This document shows, one piece after another, positions 53,572 to 63,300 of a stretch of 64,000 bases of DNA. A model generated the notes under the pieces. It was not told the origin of the DNA and ran no database searches. It was given only the letters and a program-made list of their open reading frames with translations. Position 1 is the first letter of the stretch, and each line of letters starts with the position of its first letter. A program made the position numbers and the translations under genes. The DNA is taken from contig NZ_NXGA01000001.1 of assembly GCF_002802965.1 (NCBI RefSeq), positions 3,232,955-3,296,954 of the forward strand, written 5' to 3'. The DNA is from Sporolactobacillus pectinivorans. Lineage in GTDB: Bacteria; Bacillota; Bacilli; Bacillales; Sporolactobacillaceae.

Positions 53572-54429
53572 CTACTTAACTCGAAAACTTTTTTTAATCG
53601 CATTTAATGAACGATTGAGATATTTCAACGAGGTATCGTACTGATGCCCGGCAACAGTGAGATAGATGATATCAACAAGATTAAGCTGCACAATCCGTGA
53701 TGAAGTTGCCGCGCTCCGCACATCCGATTCTGCAGAGACTGTACCGATGTGAACATCGACAAGCTGACTTAGCGTGCTATTCCCGTAACGTGTGATTCCT
53801 ATGGTCTTGGCACCTGACTGTTTAGCTGCCTTTATACATTCGACAGTCTGAAGTGTCTCTCCGGAATTTGAGAAAGCGACTGCCACATCATCACTTGTTA
53901 GTGTGACAGCCGAAGTCAATTGTAAATGGTTGTCCGCGTATGCCGTACTGGCCTTATTAATGCGCATAAATTTAACCTGAGCATCTTGTGCCACAAGCTG
54001 CGAGGCCCCCGAACCGTAAAAATCGATCCGCTGCGCTTTCTCAATTAAATCAATAGCGCTCTGTAATTTTGACATGTCGAGTACCTTCAGTGTTTCATTA
54101 ATTGAAAAAATGGTGTTGTTCGATACTGAAGCAGCAACCGTCCTGACATCACTGTCCGGATTGATTTCTTTATACTCATCCCCATTCATTGATGAACCTT
54201 GCAAATCACCTGCCACGCATAATTTTAATTCCTGATAGCCCTTCAGACGAAGTGTTTTGCACAATCGAATAATTGCGGATTGACTTGATCCGCTCGCCTC
54301 CGCAAGTTCACTCACCGTCATTTGAACCATCTGCTCCGGAAAATCCAAAGTGAATCTAGCCGCTTTTTGCTCTGAAGGATTCAGAGCCGGGAATGATTCT
54401 TTTAACATCGAAAGTCCACCGCTTAGCAT
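53572..54429 (-). CDS. murR: RpiR-family regulator, MurR-like
   Basis: 285 residues. N-terminal HTH_6 domain (PSEQKAARFTLDFPEQMVQM, SSQSAIIRLCKTLRLKGYQE) and a C-terminal SIS domain (IDFYGSGASQLVAQDAQVKF, VAFSNSGETLQTVE). It probably senses MurNAc-6-P or GlcNAc-6-P and represses the operon, like MurR. GGTGAT precedes the ATG at 54429, favouring it over 54441. Located between transporter and catabolic genes. Confidence 0.88.
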   Translation of the reverse strand: MLSGGLSMLKESFPALNPSEQKAARFTLDFPEQMVQMTVSELAEASGSSQSAIIRLCKTLRLKGYQELKLCVAGDLQGSSMNGDEYKEINPDSDVRTVAASVSNNTIFSINETLKVLDMSKLQSAIDLIEKAQRIDFYGSGASQLVAQDAQVKFMRINKASTAYADNHLQLTSAVTLTSDDVAVAFSNSGETLQTVECIKAAKQSGAKTIGITRYGNSTLSQLVDVHIGTVSAESDVRSAATSSRIVQLNLVDIIYLTVAGHQYDTSLKYLNRSLNAIKKSFRVK

Positions 54430-54486
54430 GTCATCACCCATCCGATTGATTTATTATGTCTTGCAATCCTGATTAATGCTTAGAAA

Positions 54487-55491
54487 TTAACGCTCTTTTT
54501 CAATAGCAACTGCGGCCACGTCACGAATCTTTGGAAAAAAGCAGGCACTGTCTCCATAATCAGCCAGCTGAGGCCGTTTTTCCCTGCAAATCTGCTCACT
54601 GAACGGACAGCGATCTGCAAAAAGGCATCCGGCCACTTCTTCACTATTTTGACGGAATTCCGAAGTCAGAACAAACCGATCCTTCCCCGGTTTTTCGATA
54701 CCATTGAGAATAGGCATGGCACTTAGCAACGCCTGGGTATAAGGATGATGCGGCTTCCGTATGATCTGTTCCGTTTCCCCTTTCTCAACAATCATACCTT
54801 TATATACGACATAAAGCTTGGTATTGTTGCCAAGATATCGGACCGAGGCTATATCATGCGTAATAAATAATATAGAAATGTTGAATTTATCCCGCAAATC
54901 GCGCAGTAATTTCAAAACACCAAGTCTCAGTGAGACATCAATCATCGAAACGACTTCATCAGCAATTAGAACTTCCGGTTCCACGGTTAGCGCTCGAGCG
55001 ATAATCACTCTTTGTCTCTGCCCCCCGGACAGCATGTGTGGATATTTAAAAAGGATTGTGGACGGATCCAGTCCTACCAAATTAAGCAGCTCCTCCATAC
55101 GCTGCCGGACCCAATCAGATTTCTCCTTTTTCTGCTTTACCATTTTTTTCAGAGTCGCGTACATCATCTGATAAATCGTATGTGTTGGATTCAATGCCTG
55201 ATAAGGATCCTGATGAATTAATTGTATCTTTTGCAGCGCATGCATACGTTCCCTGCGTTTCATCCGGGAGATATCCCTGCCATTAATAAGGATTGTCCCT
55301 TTTGTCGGCACTTCCAGTCCGCATAGCATTCTTCCAATGGTTGTTTTGCCACAGCCTGATTCCCCAATCAGAGATATGGCCCCGCCATCCGGAATTGAAA
55401 AGCTGACATTCCGAACAGCATGGATCGTCTTGCGGTCAGAGAATTTTGCCTTGATATGAAAAGTTTTTTCAAGATTTTTAATTTCTATCAT
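54487..55491 (-). CDS. Oligopeptide-type ABC transporter ATP-binding protein (OppF-like)
   Basis: 334 residues. Walker A GESGCGKTT, Q-loop in LIHQDPYQALNP, signature LSGGQRQRVII, Walker B VLIADEVVSMID and H-loop FITHDIAS; C-terminal oligo_HPY cap with a Cys cluster (GCLFADRCPFSEQIC) as in OppF iron-sulfur sites. GGGTGG lies before the ATG at 55491, which overlaps the end of the OppD gene. It forms the ATPase heterodimer with OppD for muropeptide uptake. Confidence 0.91.
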   Translation of the reverse strand: MIEIKNLEKTFHIKAKFSDRKTIHAVRNVSFSIPDGGAISLIGESGCGKTTIGRMLCGLEVPTKGTILINGRDISRMKRRERMHALQKIQLIHQDPYQALNPTHTIYQMMYATLKKMVKQKKEKSDWVRQRMEELLNLVGLDPSTILFKYPHMLSGGQRQRVIIARALTVEPEVLIADEVVSMIDVSLRLGVLKLLRDLRDKFNISILFITHDIASVRYLGNNTKLYVVYKGMIVEKGETEQIIRKPHHPYTQALLSAMPILNGIEKPGKDRFVLTSEFRQNSEEVAGCLFADRCPFSEQICREKRPQLADYGDSACFFPKIRDVAAVAIEKER

Positions 55492-56500
55492 CGACACCCA
55501 CCCTGAAACACGCAACTTTATGCTCCCGGCCGATCTGAGCCAGTTCCGGTCTGCTTTTCAGACACCCTTCCGCCCTGATCGGGCAGCGGTCATAAAATAA
55601 ACAACCGGGTTGCTGATATGTTTTATAATCCGGGGATGAACCCTTCAGAGGTTCAGCAGAGTCAATATTCCCCGAGATTCTGGGAATCGCACGAATCAGA
55701 CCTCTTGTATACGGATGTTCGGGATCGGAAAGAATTTTACTGGTCCTTCCCTCCTCGACAATCTCCCCGGCATAAAAAATTTCGATTCGTTCGGAAAGAT
55801 CGGCAACAACTCCGATATCGTGCGAAACTAGTGCAATCGTCAAGTGCTTTTCTTTCTGAAGTTCACGTATGATTTCCAGCACCGATGCCTGTGAAAGCAT
55901 ATCCAGCGCCGTAGTTGCTTCATCAAGAAAGACAACATCCGCATTCAGGACAAGTGCAAACATAATGCCAACACGCTGCCTCATACCGCCGGAAAGTTCA
56001 TGCTGATAAGAGGCTAGCACCCGGTCGGCATCAAGCCCGAGCCGGGTCAGCAACTGTTTGGCGTGCCTGATCAGGCCTCGCAGATCTTTAATATCATGGG
56101 ACCGGCCCAGATCCAGTATCTGCTGTCCGACGCGCCGAAGCGGGTTAAGCGAATTCTGCGCTGCCTGAAAAACGAAGCCGATTTCTTTTCCGCGTATTTT
56201 TCTCTGCTGTTCACGGCTCATCTTCAACAGGTCGCCTTGCCCGTTAAGTATCACCGATCCGCTTTCAATGTTTCCCGGTTTTGTTACTGCATTCATAATC
56301 GCCATAATCAGAGTTGATTTCCCCGATCCGGATTCACCGATGATTCCTGTAATACTGCCCTTTGGCAAATCCAAATCCACATTTCTGACTGCGGGAATCC
56401 GCCCCGTAGGTGTCGCATAGACAACATTGATATTCCGGACACGGATAGCAATCCTTTCATCCGTCTCTATTTCCGCATTTGCAGCAGAATGATTAACCAT
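55478..56500 (-). CDS. Oligopeptide-type ABC transporter ATP-binding protein (OppD-like)
   Basis: 340 residues. Walker A GESGSGKST, signature LSGGMRQRVGI, Walker B VVFLDEATTALD, H-loop VSHDIGV and an oligo_HPY C-terminus (GCLFYDRCPIRAEGC). GGGAGG is 9 nt before the ATG at 56500; the earlier ATG (56509) abuts it. It overlaps or abuts both neighbours, implying tight coupling with oppC and oppF. Confidence 0.91.
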   Translation of the reverse strand: MVNHSAANAEIETDERIAIRVRNINVVYATPTGRIPAVRNVDLDLPKGSITGIIGESGSGKSTLIMAIMNAVTKPGNIESGSVILNGQGDLLKMSREQQRKIRGKEIGFVFQAAQNSLNPLRRVGQQILDLGRSHDIKDLRGLIRHAKQLLTRLGLDADRVLASYQHELSGGMRQRVGIMFALVLNADVVFLDEATTALDMLSQASVLEIIRELQKEKHLTIALVSHDIGVVADLSERIEIFYAGEIVEEGRTSKILSDPEHPYTRGLIRAIPRISGNIDSAEPLKGSSPDYKTYQQPGCLFYDRCPIRAEGCLKSRPELAQIGREHKVACFRVGVDDRN

Positions 56501-56501
56501 T

Positions 56502-57419
56502 TTACACATCCTCCCTTAAACGGGGATTGAAGATTTCGTCAATCGCATCCAAAAACAGAACAATACCCAGCGTAAGAATCAGCAATGCCAGGAGAGGGGA
56601 TAACAGATATGGCAGAGCAGTCGGACTGGACATTGCTCCGGCAGAGAAAACAGCCATATTGAGCATGACCCCCCAATTATTTACATGGAAAGGAACGACG
56701 CCTAGAAAGAACAGGCCAACCTCGGCATAAATACAGCCGGTGATTGAAGTGAGCAGATTCATTCCAATGTATGAGCTGACATTTGGAAGAATTTCCCGAA
56801 ACAGAATGTAGAATGGCGACAACCCAAGACCTTTCGCTGCCTCAACGAAGCCACGTTCTCGCAGAGAAAGAGTCTGTGAGCGGACAGCCCTCGCCATGCC
56901 GCCCCAACCCGTAATCCCTAAAACAAAGCCCATGGCAAGCGGTTGCCCGAAATTCCATACAGTTGACAGTACCACGAGCAATGGAAACGACGGGACCGTC
57001 AGGAAAAGATCGGTCACTCGCATAATGATCGAGTCTGACCAGCCTACAAAATATCCGGCAATAAGACCCAGAACTGTACCAAAAATAACTGTAAAAAGTG
57101 CACCAAGTGCTGCGGCAAGGAGCACATATCTTGCTCCGGTAATAATCAGAGCTAAATTGCTGGTTCCCTCAAAATCTGTTCCCAGGAGGTATTTCCAGCT
57201 TATTGGTGCATAGATGGCATTTGAATCAATCGGAAGTTCTTTAGGATACAAATTCGGGCCAATGATAGCCATCAGTGTAAAAAACAAGATGATAATGAAA
57301 CCGGCAAAACGGCTTTTTTTCCTGATTATAGCCTTCCAGGCTGTTTTCAAAAATGACTGTTTGCTTTGCGCTGCAGTCTTGTATAGTTTGGGAGATTGAA
57401 TTGAACGCTCTGCATTCAC
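56502..57419 (-). CDS. Oligopeptide-type ABC transporter permease (OppC-like)
   Basis: 305 residues, six helices. N-terminal OppC_N segment before helix 1 (RFAGFIIILFFTLMAIIGPNLYP) and the EAA-type loop RGFVEAAKGLGLSPFYILFREILPN that contacts the ATPases. GGAGGT precedes the start. Partner permease to oppB. Confidence 0.92.
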   Translation of the reverse strand: MNAERSIQSPKLYKTAAQSKQSFLKTAWKAIIRKKSRFAGFIIILFFTLMAIIGPNLYPKELPIDSNAIYAPISWKYLLGTDFEGTSNLALIITGARYVLLAAALGALFTVIFGTVLGLIAGYFVGWSDSIIMRVTDLFLTVPSFPLLVVLSTVWNFGQPLAMGFVLGITGWGGMARAVRSQTLSLRERGFVEAAKGLGLSPFYILFREILPNVSSYIGMNLLTSITGCIYAEVGLFFLGVVPFHVNNWGVMLNMAVFSAGAMSSPTALPYLLSPLLALLILTLGIVLFLDAIDEIFNPRLREDV

Positions 57420-57426
57420 CTTTAAA

Positions 57427-58419
57427 TTACCTCCTTATGCGGGGATCAACCATAGAATAGAGAAAATCGGTAACAATATTCGATATAATTACTGCAATCG
57501 TAATCAACAGGAATGCCCCGCTCATCAACGGGTAGTCTCTGGCGTCTATGGACTTGAGCAATAAATTACCCAGCCCAGGATAATCAAATATATTTTCAAT
57601 AAAAACGGATCCACCAAACATAAAACCAATCGACAGTGTAAATAGAGTGAACAGTGGAAGAATTGCATTATGTGCAATATATCTAACCCTTGTTGCGGCC
57701 TTCAATCCCCTGATTTCGGAAGCTAAGATAAAATCATCACCCAGAACCGTAATCACACTTGACTTCATCGTCAGAAGCCAGCCTCCATAACTGGAAAGAG
57801 CATAGGTCGCAACCGGCAGAACAGCATGGCTGATAAGCGATGAAACAAAGGGTAAATTAAATCCTGCAGCTATTGAAGAATCATAGGGCGCTCCAAAAGG
57901 TAAAATAGGCCAAAGTGTTGTAAATACGTAGGCCAATAGCAGCCCCATAACAAATTGTGGAACACCATGAAGCAGTGAACCGGATATAGTAAGCGTAGTG
58001 CCCATCGGTGACGAACGTTTAATCGCCGCAATAACTCCCGCCAACACCCCTATTAAGAAACTTGCTACCAAACCTGTAAACACAAGAATCAAAGTCCAGG
58101 GAGCAGCGTTCAGGATTATATGCGACACACTGACCCCTTCATATGAAACCGACTGCCCAAGGTTTAAGCGCAAAAGGTTCGCAATATAAGTCATGTACTG
58201 TGAGGCAAGTGAAGAGTGCGGGATAAATCCGTACATCACACGTACTTGATTTTGAGCCTGAACAGGCGTCATGCCCTGCATGATCAACTGGTTATACTGA
58301 GCATCTACCGGATTTCCAGGCATCATTCGAACCAGAAAGAAGGTCAATGAAGCCACAACCAGAACCATTATGATCCCAGAAAAAATCCGCCATATAAGGC
58401 GGATTGAAAAATCTTTCAT
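57427..58419 (-). CDS. Oligopeptide-type ABC transporter permease (OppB-like)
   Basis: 330 residues, six helices. N-terminal ISGIIMVLVVASLTFFLVRMMPGNP is typical of DppB/OppB, and the EAA-like loop is SEIRGLKAATRVRYIAHNAILP. AGGAGG lies 12 nt before the ATG at 58419; an ATG at 58431 is directly adjacent to it and less likely. It follows oppA by 70 bp. Confidence 0.91.
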   Translation of the reverse strand: MKDFSIRLIWRIFSGIIMVLVVASLTFFLVRMMPGNPVDAQYNQLIMQGMTPVQAQNQVRVMYGFIPHSSLASQYMTYIANLLRLNLGQSVSYEGVSVSHIILNAAPWTLILVFTGLVASFLIGVLAGVIAAIKRSSPMGTTLTISGSLLHGVPQFVMGLLLAYVFTTLWPILPFGAPYDSSIAAGFNLPFVSSLISHAVLPVATYALSSYGGWLLTMKSSVITVLGDDFILASEIRGLKAATRVRYIAHNAILPLFTLFTLSIGFMFGGSVFIENIFDYPGLGNLLLKSIDARDYPLMSGAFLLITIAVIISNIVTDFLYSMVDPRIRR

Positions 58420-58489
58420 AAAAATTTGCATCCTCCTTCTAACTGACTTCTTTTTGTTTTATTGCATTCATCTCTGTCCTTCTTTACTT

Positions 58490-60313
58490 TCATTTTGAAG
58501 ATTTCGGATTGACATAGCCAAGAGACATCCAGACGCCTGGTTGGTTATTCATTAAACCCATATCGTGTACAGGGAAATTGGTAAATCTGCTCGTATTGAC
58601 AAACTGAATATTTACATAATCCCAAAGTTCAATAACAGGAACATATTCATTTGTCGTCAATGCCAGCTTCTGAACATTCGACCGTTGTTGACTCACTGGC
58701 AATGTATTCAGCTCATTCGTCAATTCTCCGGGATTAACCGTTTCTCCTGTTGCTAGTTTCAGAGTTTCAGGAAGGCCAATCCAGTTTCCTTGTGTCTTAT
58801 CCTTCTGTGTATAATGAACCAGTTTGCCACCGACCACATTGTATCCGTCAGGCAAACCATAAATTCTTCCAAACGCTGTGTACATGCTTGCTCCTAAAGA
58901 ATCCAGCCAGAAACCAACTGCATACTTTTGTGCTGCAAGATCAGCCTGATACTGAGCAAAACTGCTCACAATATTTGGATTGGCATCAATACCAAAATTC
59001 GTTAGCTCAGTCGAAATGACTTTTGCGCCCTGAATCCAGTCGCTGAATCCATCGACAGCGTAGATATTCATGGTCCACGGTTTCCCGTCAGGCATTATCC
59101 ATTTACCATTTGTCTTTTTGAAACCCTCCTTTTTCAGGATGGACGTAGCTTTACTGATATTCAGATTGTAAGGATCCATTTTAGACTGTGTGGAAGGGTC
59201 GATCCAATTTTTAGCCACACTGTCGATCATTCCGTCTGTATATTTTGCTGGAGTCCCGACAACCGGCTCAGCAATTTTTTGAACGGCGTTTCGATCAATA
59301 ACATAAGCTAGAGCTTTGCGAACATTTGTATTTCCATAAGGATAAAAATTTTGATCAAATGCCAGAGATGCGGCAACATAGCTTGGTGAAACCACTTTCT
59401 GATTGTTTTTTACTCTGATAATGTTATTCAGGACATTTTGTGGCATAGCTGTAAATGGTGCCGCATCCAGTTGTCCGGAAGTCAGATAATTCCAGATCTG
59501 CTGGTTCCCTGTATAATTTCTGAGTGATACACTGTCCACCTTCACTTTACTGTTCGCGTAAAAATATTTGTTTTTCACCAGATATGCTTCGCCGGGGTTA
59601 AGCCGTTGTAAAACGAATGGTCCGGCTGAGATATCGGTCTGCGGCGCGAATTGCGTGATCTTCTTGCCCAGTGCTGTCAACTCGCCCTGTGCTTTTGTGG
59701 CCAAAGCAGCTTTCGTCTTATCTGTGCCGGAATACTGAGACTGCTGGATGATTGTCCAGATATTTTTTGGAAGCTGCCCGCTGTATTGAAAATCCGGCAC
59801 AACGGTCTGTTGGAGCAAATCATGCAGGAACAGATTGTACTTTGAACCAGGTAGCTGACTCAATTCAACTTTTTTCTGAGAAAGAACTTTGACAGAACCG
59901 AGAGAAAATGATTGCGCGGTGCCCTGAGTAAAAGCCACTGCCATGGATGTTTTAACATCGTTTGCAGTAACTGGTTTGCCGTTCGACCACTTTGCGTTTG
60001 GTTGTAGTTCTATTGTTGCAGTAGTTCCATTGGCATTTGTGCTCCATTTTTGTGCCAGCCCAGGATAAAACTTATTCAGATTAGTCGCTGAATCGGCTGA
60101 CCAAGCCAGCTGCATTTTATCAAAACTTGTAAAAGAATTACCTGTAGCATTAAAAGGATTTTTAGGTGCTCCGGGAGAAATAGGATGATAATAATAAACA
60201 GTAGTAAACTGGGTACCCGTGTTACTGCTTGAAGAAGTATTACCACAAGCCGTCACAGACAATGCTAAAACTGCGCCCATCATAAAAAAAGAAAGCCGTT
60301 TCATTACCTTCAA
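58490..60313 (-). CDS. Substrate-binding lipoprotein of the Opp-type ABC transporter (OppA-like, SBP family 5)
   Basis: 607 residues from a TTG start that sits 8 nt after AGGAGGAGG; the longer frame to 60463 has no support. Lipoprotein signal ending LSVTAC (Cys23 lipidated). SBP_bac_5 fold with KWSNGKPVTANDVKTSM and the ENxxV-type strand order of oligopeptide binders. Because the operon encodes cell-wall sugar enzymes, the ligand is likely a muropeptide or disaccharide-peptide. First gene of the 12-gene operon. Confidence 0.88.
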   Translation of the reverse strand: MKVMKRLSFFMMGAVLALSVTACGNTSSSSNTGTQFTTVYYYHPISPGAPKNPFNATGNSFTSFDKMQLAWSADSATNLNKFYPGLAQKWSTNANGTTATIELQPNAKWSNGKPVTANDVKTSMAVAFTQGTAQSFSLGSVKVLSQKKVELSQLPGSKYNLFLHDLLQQTVVPDFQYSGQLPKNIWTIIQQSQYSGTDKTKAALATKAQGELTALGKKITQFAPQTDISAGPFVLQRLNPGEAYLVKNKYFYANSKVKVDSVSLRNYTGNQQIWNYLTSGQLDAAPFTAMPQNVLNNIIRVKNNQKVVSPSYVAASLAFDQNFYPYGNTNVRKALAYVIDRNAVQKIAEPVVGTPAKYTDGMIDSVAKNWIDPSTQSKMDPYNLNISKATSILKKEGFKKTNGKWIMPDGKPWTMNIYAVDGFSDWIQGAKVISTELTNFGIDANPNIVSSFAQYQADLAAQKYAVGFWLDSLGASMYTAFGRIYGLPDGYNVVGGKLVHYTQKDKTQGNWIGLPETLKLATGETVNPGELTNELNTLPVSQQRSNVQKLALTTNEYVPVIELWDYVNIQFVNTSRFTNFPVHDMGLMNNQPGVWMSLGYVNPKSSK

Positions 60314-60472
60314 TACAAATTCCTCCTCCTTTTTCTTACCATATCGGTTCTGCAAATTTACGAAATACAAATAAAACACCACCTCCTTCAAGAATCTGTT
60401 AAGCAAAGCTTTTTTTCTGACCATTTTTAGCAACAGAAAAATATAATATTTTTTACCGTACAAATATAATAA

Positions 60473-60501
60473 ATCTAAAATATTATTTCACTTAATGTCT
60501 A
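60473..60501 (-). promoter_or_regulatory. Promoter of the muropeptide operon with a dyad in its spacer
   Basis: Minus strand -35 TAGACA (60496-60501), 17-bp spacer, -10 TTAGAT (60473-60478). The spacer holds TGAAAT-AAT-ATTTTA (60476-60490), a near-perfect dyad suitable for an RpiR-type repressor such as the MurR encoded in the operon. The transcript would have a leader of about 150 nt before oppA. Confidence 0.55.
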
Positions 60502-60614
60502 TATGGTAGTTTCACTGTTCATGATTGTCTATACTTTTGTTAAGAAATCTTACATGAATTTTTATAGAATATTTAAAAATAATGAATAATTCAGAAGTAA
60601 AGGTTACATTTGCG

Positions 60615-60654
60615 CAAAAAAAGCATTATAGATCCGTATGGACCCATAATGCTT
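60615..60654 (-). terminator. Terminator of the GH31 gene
   Basis: Minus strand AAGCATTAT pairs with ATAATGCTT (inner GGTCC/GGATC partial pairing), followed by TTTTTTT. It lies about 215 nt after the stop codon. Confidence 0.75.
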
Positions 60655-60868
60655 ATTTAACTTTCTTGGACATTCTTTATCTTTACTGGTTTTTATTTTT
60701 TCAGGGCCAAACACTCGAACATAAACTTGTCTTCAATTTCACAGGTCACAACAGTCATTTTTAGTGACACAAAAGAGGAACAAAAAGGTTGTGCTCAGCA
60801 CTTTACATGTGTAACACGATTCTTTTCTCTGATCATCTAATTAAACCAAGGGACTGTTGTTCCAATGT

Positions 60869-63259
60869 TTACAGCCTGACAATGATGTCTCCGGGTTCTT
60901 GCACGGAAAAGACTGTCCGATTCCCGGAAACTTCAAAGGAAACGCTTGTCTCTCCTGCTATAATTGCTGAAGGCTCCACGTTGTTCAGAATAAACTTAAA
61001 TGATGTGTATCCTTTGCCATAACCGGCATGCTTTTTTTCTCCCTTTATTCTGATCCGTTTTGCCGGTTCATCTGCCTGGACATCAAATGCATAAAGATTG
61101 TAAGCGCCCTTCCGATAATCGAAACTCTCACCGTCATCCTGGTAGTGAACATAGCTGCCGATCTTCCCTTTTTCAGGCAAGTAGATGTCTAAGGTCAGCT
61201 GTTTTACAGGATTCTCACCGACATAGTTCTGTACCGGATAAAGCGGGACAATGCTGCCGGCTTTAATATAAATCGGGCAAATGTCGAGCGGTGCCTCCTT
61301 GATCGTGTACTGCCCGCCTTCAAATGTTTGTTTTGTCCAGTAATCAATCCAGGCATCTCCTTCAGGCAGATAGACCATGCGCGCTTTGTCTCCCTGTTCA
61401 ACGATCGGCGCGACAAGTATATTTTCCCCGCACAAAAATTCATCATTAATTTCATAAGTTTTATCATCATTCTGGTAATGGAGTAAAAGCAGCCGGATCA
61501 CCGGCAACCCGTTGGACTCTTCTTCATGCATGATATCGTAGAGATATGGAAGCAGCTTGTATCTCAGTTTGATATATTTTCTGTTGATTGCTTCTGTTTC
61601 TTTATCAAATGCCCAAGGCTCCTGATCCCTTGTGAAGATACTGGAATGGTTTCTGAACAATGGGGTGAATGCACCAACCTGAACCCAGCGCGACAGCAGT
61701 TCCGCAGTGCAATCGAAACCGAATCCGCCGACATCGGTGCCACAGAAAGTCACACCACTCAGCCCAAGGTTCATCAGCATCGGCAAAGACATTCTCAAGT
61801 GTTCCCATAGACTCTGATTATCTCCTGTCCAGACAGTAGAATATTTCTGAGTCCCGGCATAGCAGGCCCGCGTTATGACAAACGGACGCTTGCCGGTAGC
61901 CTGTTTAATGCCTTCATAAGTAGCCTTTGACATATAATGTCCGTATACATTATGCATCTCGCGATGATCGGCAGGCACGCCGTCATTATTGAACGCAACA
62001 TCATCCGGAAGCGGTCCGTTAAAACTGGCCGGTTCATTCATATCATTCCAGATACCCGCCACCCCTGTATCTGTCATGATTTTCTGATTAGCCGCCCACC
62101 ACTTTCTGACCTCACCATTTGGAAAATCCGGATAAAGCGAGTCGCCCGGCCAGACGCGATTTACATAGGGAACGCCGTCTTTTTCGGTCGCAAAATAGCG
62201 GTTTTTGAGACCCTGATCATAAATCGGATAACCTCTGTCTTTTTTCACGCCGGGATCAATGATTGTGACCACTTTGTATCCTTGATCCTTCAGTTCTTTT
62301 AAAGTTTTTTTCGGATCCGGAAACTTCTTCTTATCCCAGGTAAAAACCCGATAACCATCCATATAGTCAATGTCCAGATAAAGCACATCGCAGGGGATAT
62401 CCTTCTCCCTGAAGGCAGCGGCAATTTCGTGCAGCCTTTCCTCAGGCGTGTAAGACCATCTGCACTGCTGATAGCCAAGTGTCCATAATTGCGGCAGCGG
62501 TGTGGTCCCGGTCAGATACGTATAACCATTTACCACCTCTTTGACCGCCGGACCATAAATAAAATAATAATTGAGATTTCCGTCAACAGCGCCGAAAGAA
62601 TAATAGTTACTGTTCTCTTTACCAAGATCGAAGACGGATTCAAATGTATTATCAAAGAACAAACCGAAAGCCTGTTTCTTTTTCAGAGTAATAAAAAAGG
62701 GAATCGATTTATACATCGCTTCGAAGCTCTCAACGTGCGGATCGGGGTTATCTGTATTCCACATTTTATAATGATAGCCCTTTTTGTTCAGATGTCCGGT
62801 TTTGTCCCCCAGGCCATAAAAGAACAGCTCTTCGTCCATCTTTTTTAAAACCCGGACTTTCAGCCTGTTTTTTTCCAATTCCAGTTTGTGCCCTTCTTCG
62901 GCGGCTACATCCAGACCTTCGCCGGATCCTCTCCGTACAAATGGCTCGGCACTGCCTCTGTAATCCGCGCAAAGCAGATTTCCCGCTGCATCATAAATAT
63001 CAACGAAGAACTCATCGGAAACAGCGATCTTCAGCTTTTCAGTTTTTACCACAATTTTCCCGTCCACACGGTCAACAGAAACAGCTCCCGGGTCAACTCT
63101 TAAATTTTCAACTGCCTTTGAAACGCGGCGTTCAGAAGCAATTGAGGCAAAAAAGTTAATGATTGAAGGTGTGACTATTTCAATGCTGGCATTTCTCCGC
63201 TCAAATTCAATAATAATTTTGTTCGCCTGCCGGTTATAACCTCTGATCTCACCAAACAT
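60869..63259 (-). CDS. GH31 alpha-glucosidase
   Basis: 796 residues. N-terminal galactose-mutarotase-like domain, then the GH31 barrel: GYQQCRWSY, DVLYLDIDYMDGY, nucleophile Asp in GIWNDMNEPASF, acid/base Asp in WTGDNQSLWEHLR, and GVTFCGTDVGGFG; C-terminal beta domains with DUF5110-like strands. It probably hydrolyses alpha-glucosides (maltose-type or isomaltose-type) in the cytoplasm; no signal peptide. AAGGTGG lies 8 nt before the ATG at 63259; the ATG at 63280 is an alternative and the frame to 63409 is not supported. Confidence 0.93.
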   Translation of the reverse strand: MFGEIRGYNRQANKIIIEFERRNASIEIVTPSIINFFASIASERRVSKAVENLRVDPGAVSVDRVDGKIVVKTEKLKIAVSDEFFVDIYDAAGNLLCADYRGSAEPFVRRGSGEGLDVAAEEGHKLELEKNRLKVRVLKKMDEELFFYGLGDKTGHLNKKGYHYKMWNTDNPDPHVESFEAMYKSIPFFITLKKKQAFGLFFDNTFESVFDLGKENSNYYSFGAVDGNLNYYFIYGPAVKEVVNGYTYLTGTTPLPQLWTLGYQQCRWSYTPEERLHEIAAAFREKDIPCDVLYLDIDYMDGYRVFTWDKKKFPDPKKTLKELKDQGYKVVTIIDPGVKKDRGYPIYDQGLKNRYFATEKDGVPYVNRVWPGDSLYPDFPNGEVRKWWAANQKIMTDTGVAGIWNDMNEPASFNGPLPDDVAFNNDGVPADHREMHNVYGHYMSKATYEGIKQATGKRPFVITRACYAGTQKYSTVWTGDNQSLWEHLRMSLPMLMNLGLSGVTFCGTDVGGFGFDCTAELLSRWVQVGAFTPLFRNHSSIFTRDQEPWAFDKETEAINRKYIKLRYKLLPYLYDIMHEEESNGLPVIRLLLLHYQNDDKTYEINDEFLCGENILVAPIVEQGDKARMVYLPEGDAWIDYWTKQTFEGGQYTIKEAPLDICPIYIKAGSIVPLYPVQNYVGENPVKQLTLDIYLPEKGKIGSYVHYQDDGESFDYRKGAYNLYAFDVQADEPAKRIRIKGEKKHAGYGKGYTSFKFILNNVEPSAIIAGETSVSFEVSGNRTVFSVQEPGDIIVRL

Positions 63260-63300
63260 TAGACTTACCACCTTTTTCATAACGTTCTCCGCACGGGTAA

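Larger units (their letters stand above)
60314..60868. other. Intergenic region between the GH31 gene and the muropeptide operon
   Basis: About 555 bp with no gene. It contains the oppA promoter/operator (60473-60501), the AGGAGGAGG ribosome site and the GH31 terminator (60615-60654). A 60-codon frame at 60582 overlaps the terminator and lacks a ribosome site; it is not called. Confidence 0.55.
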
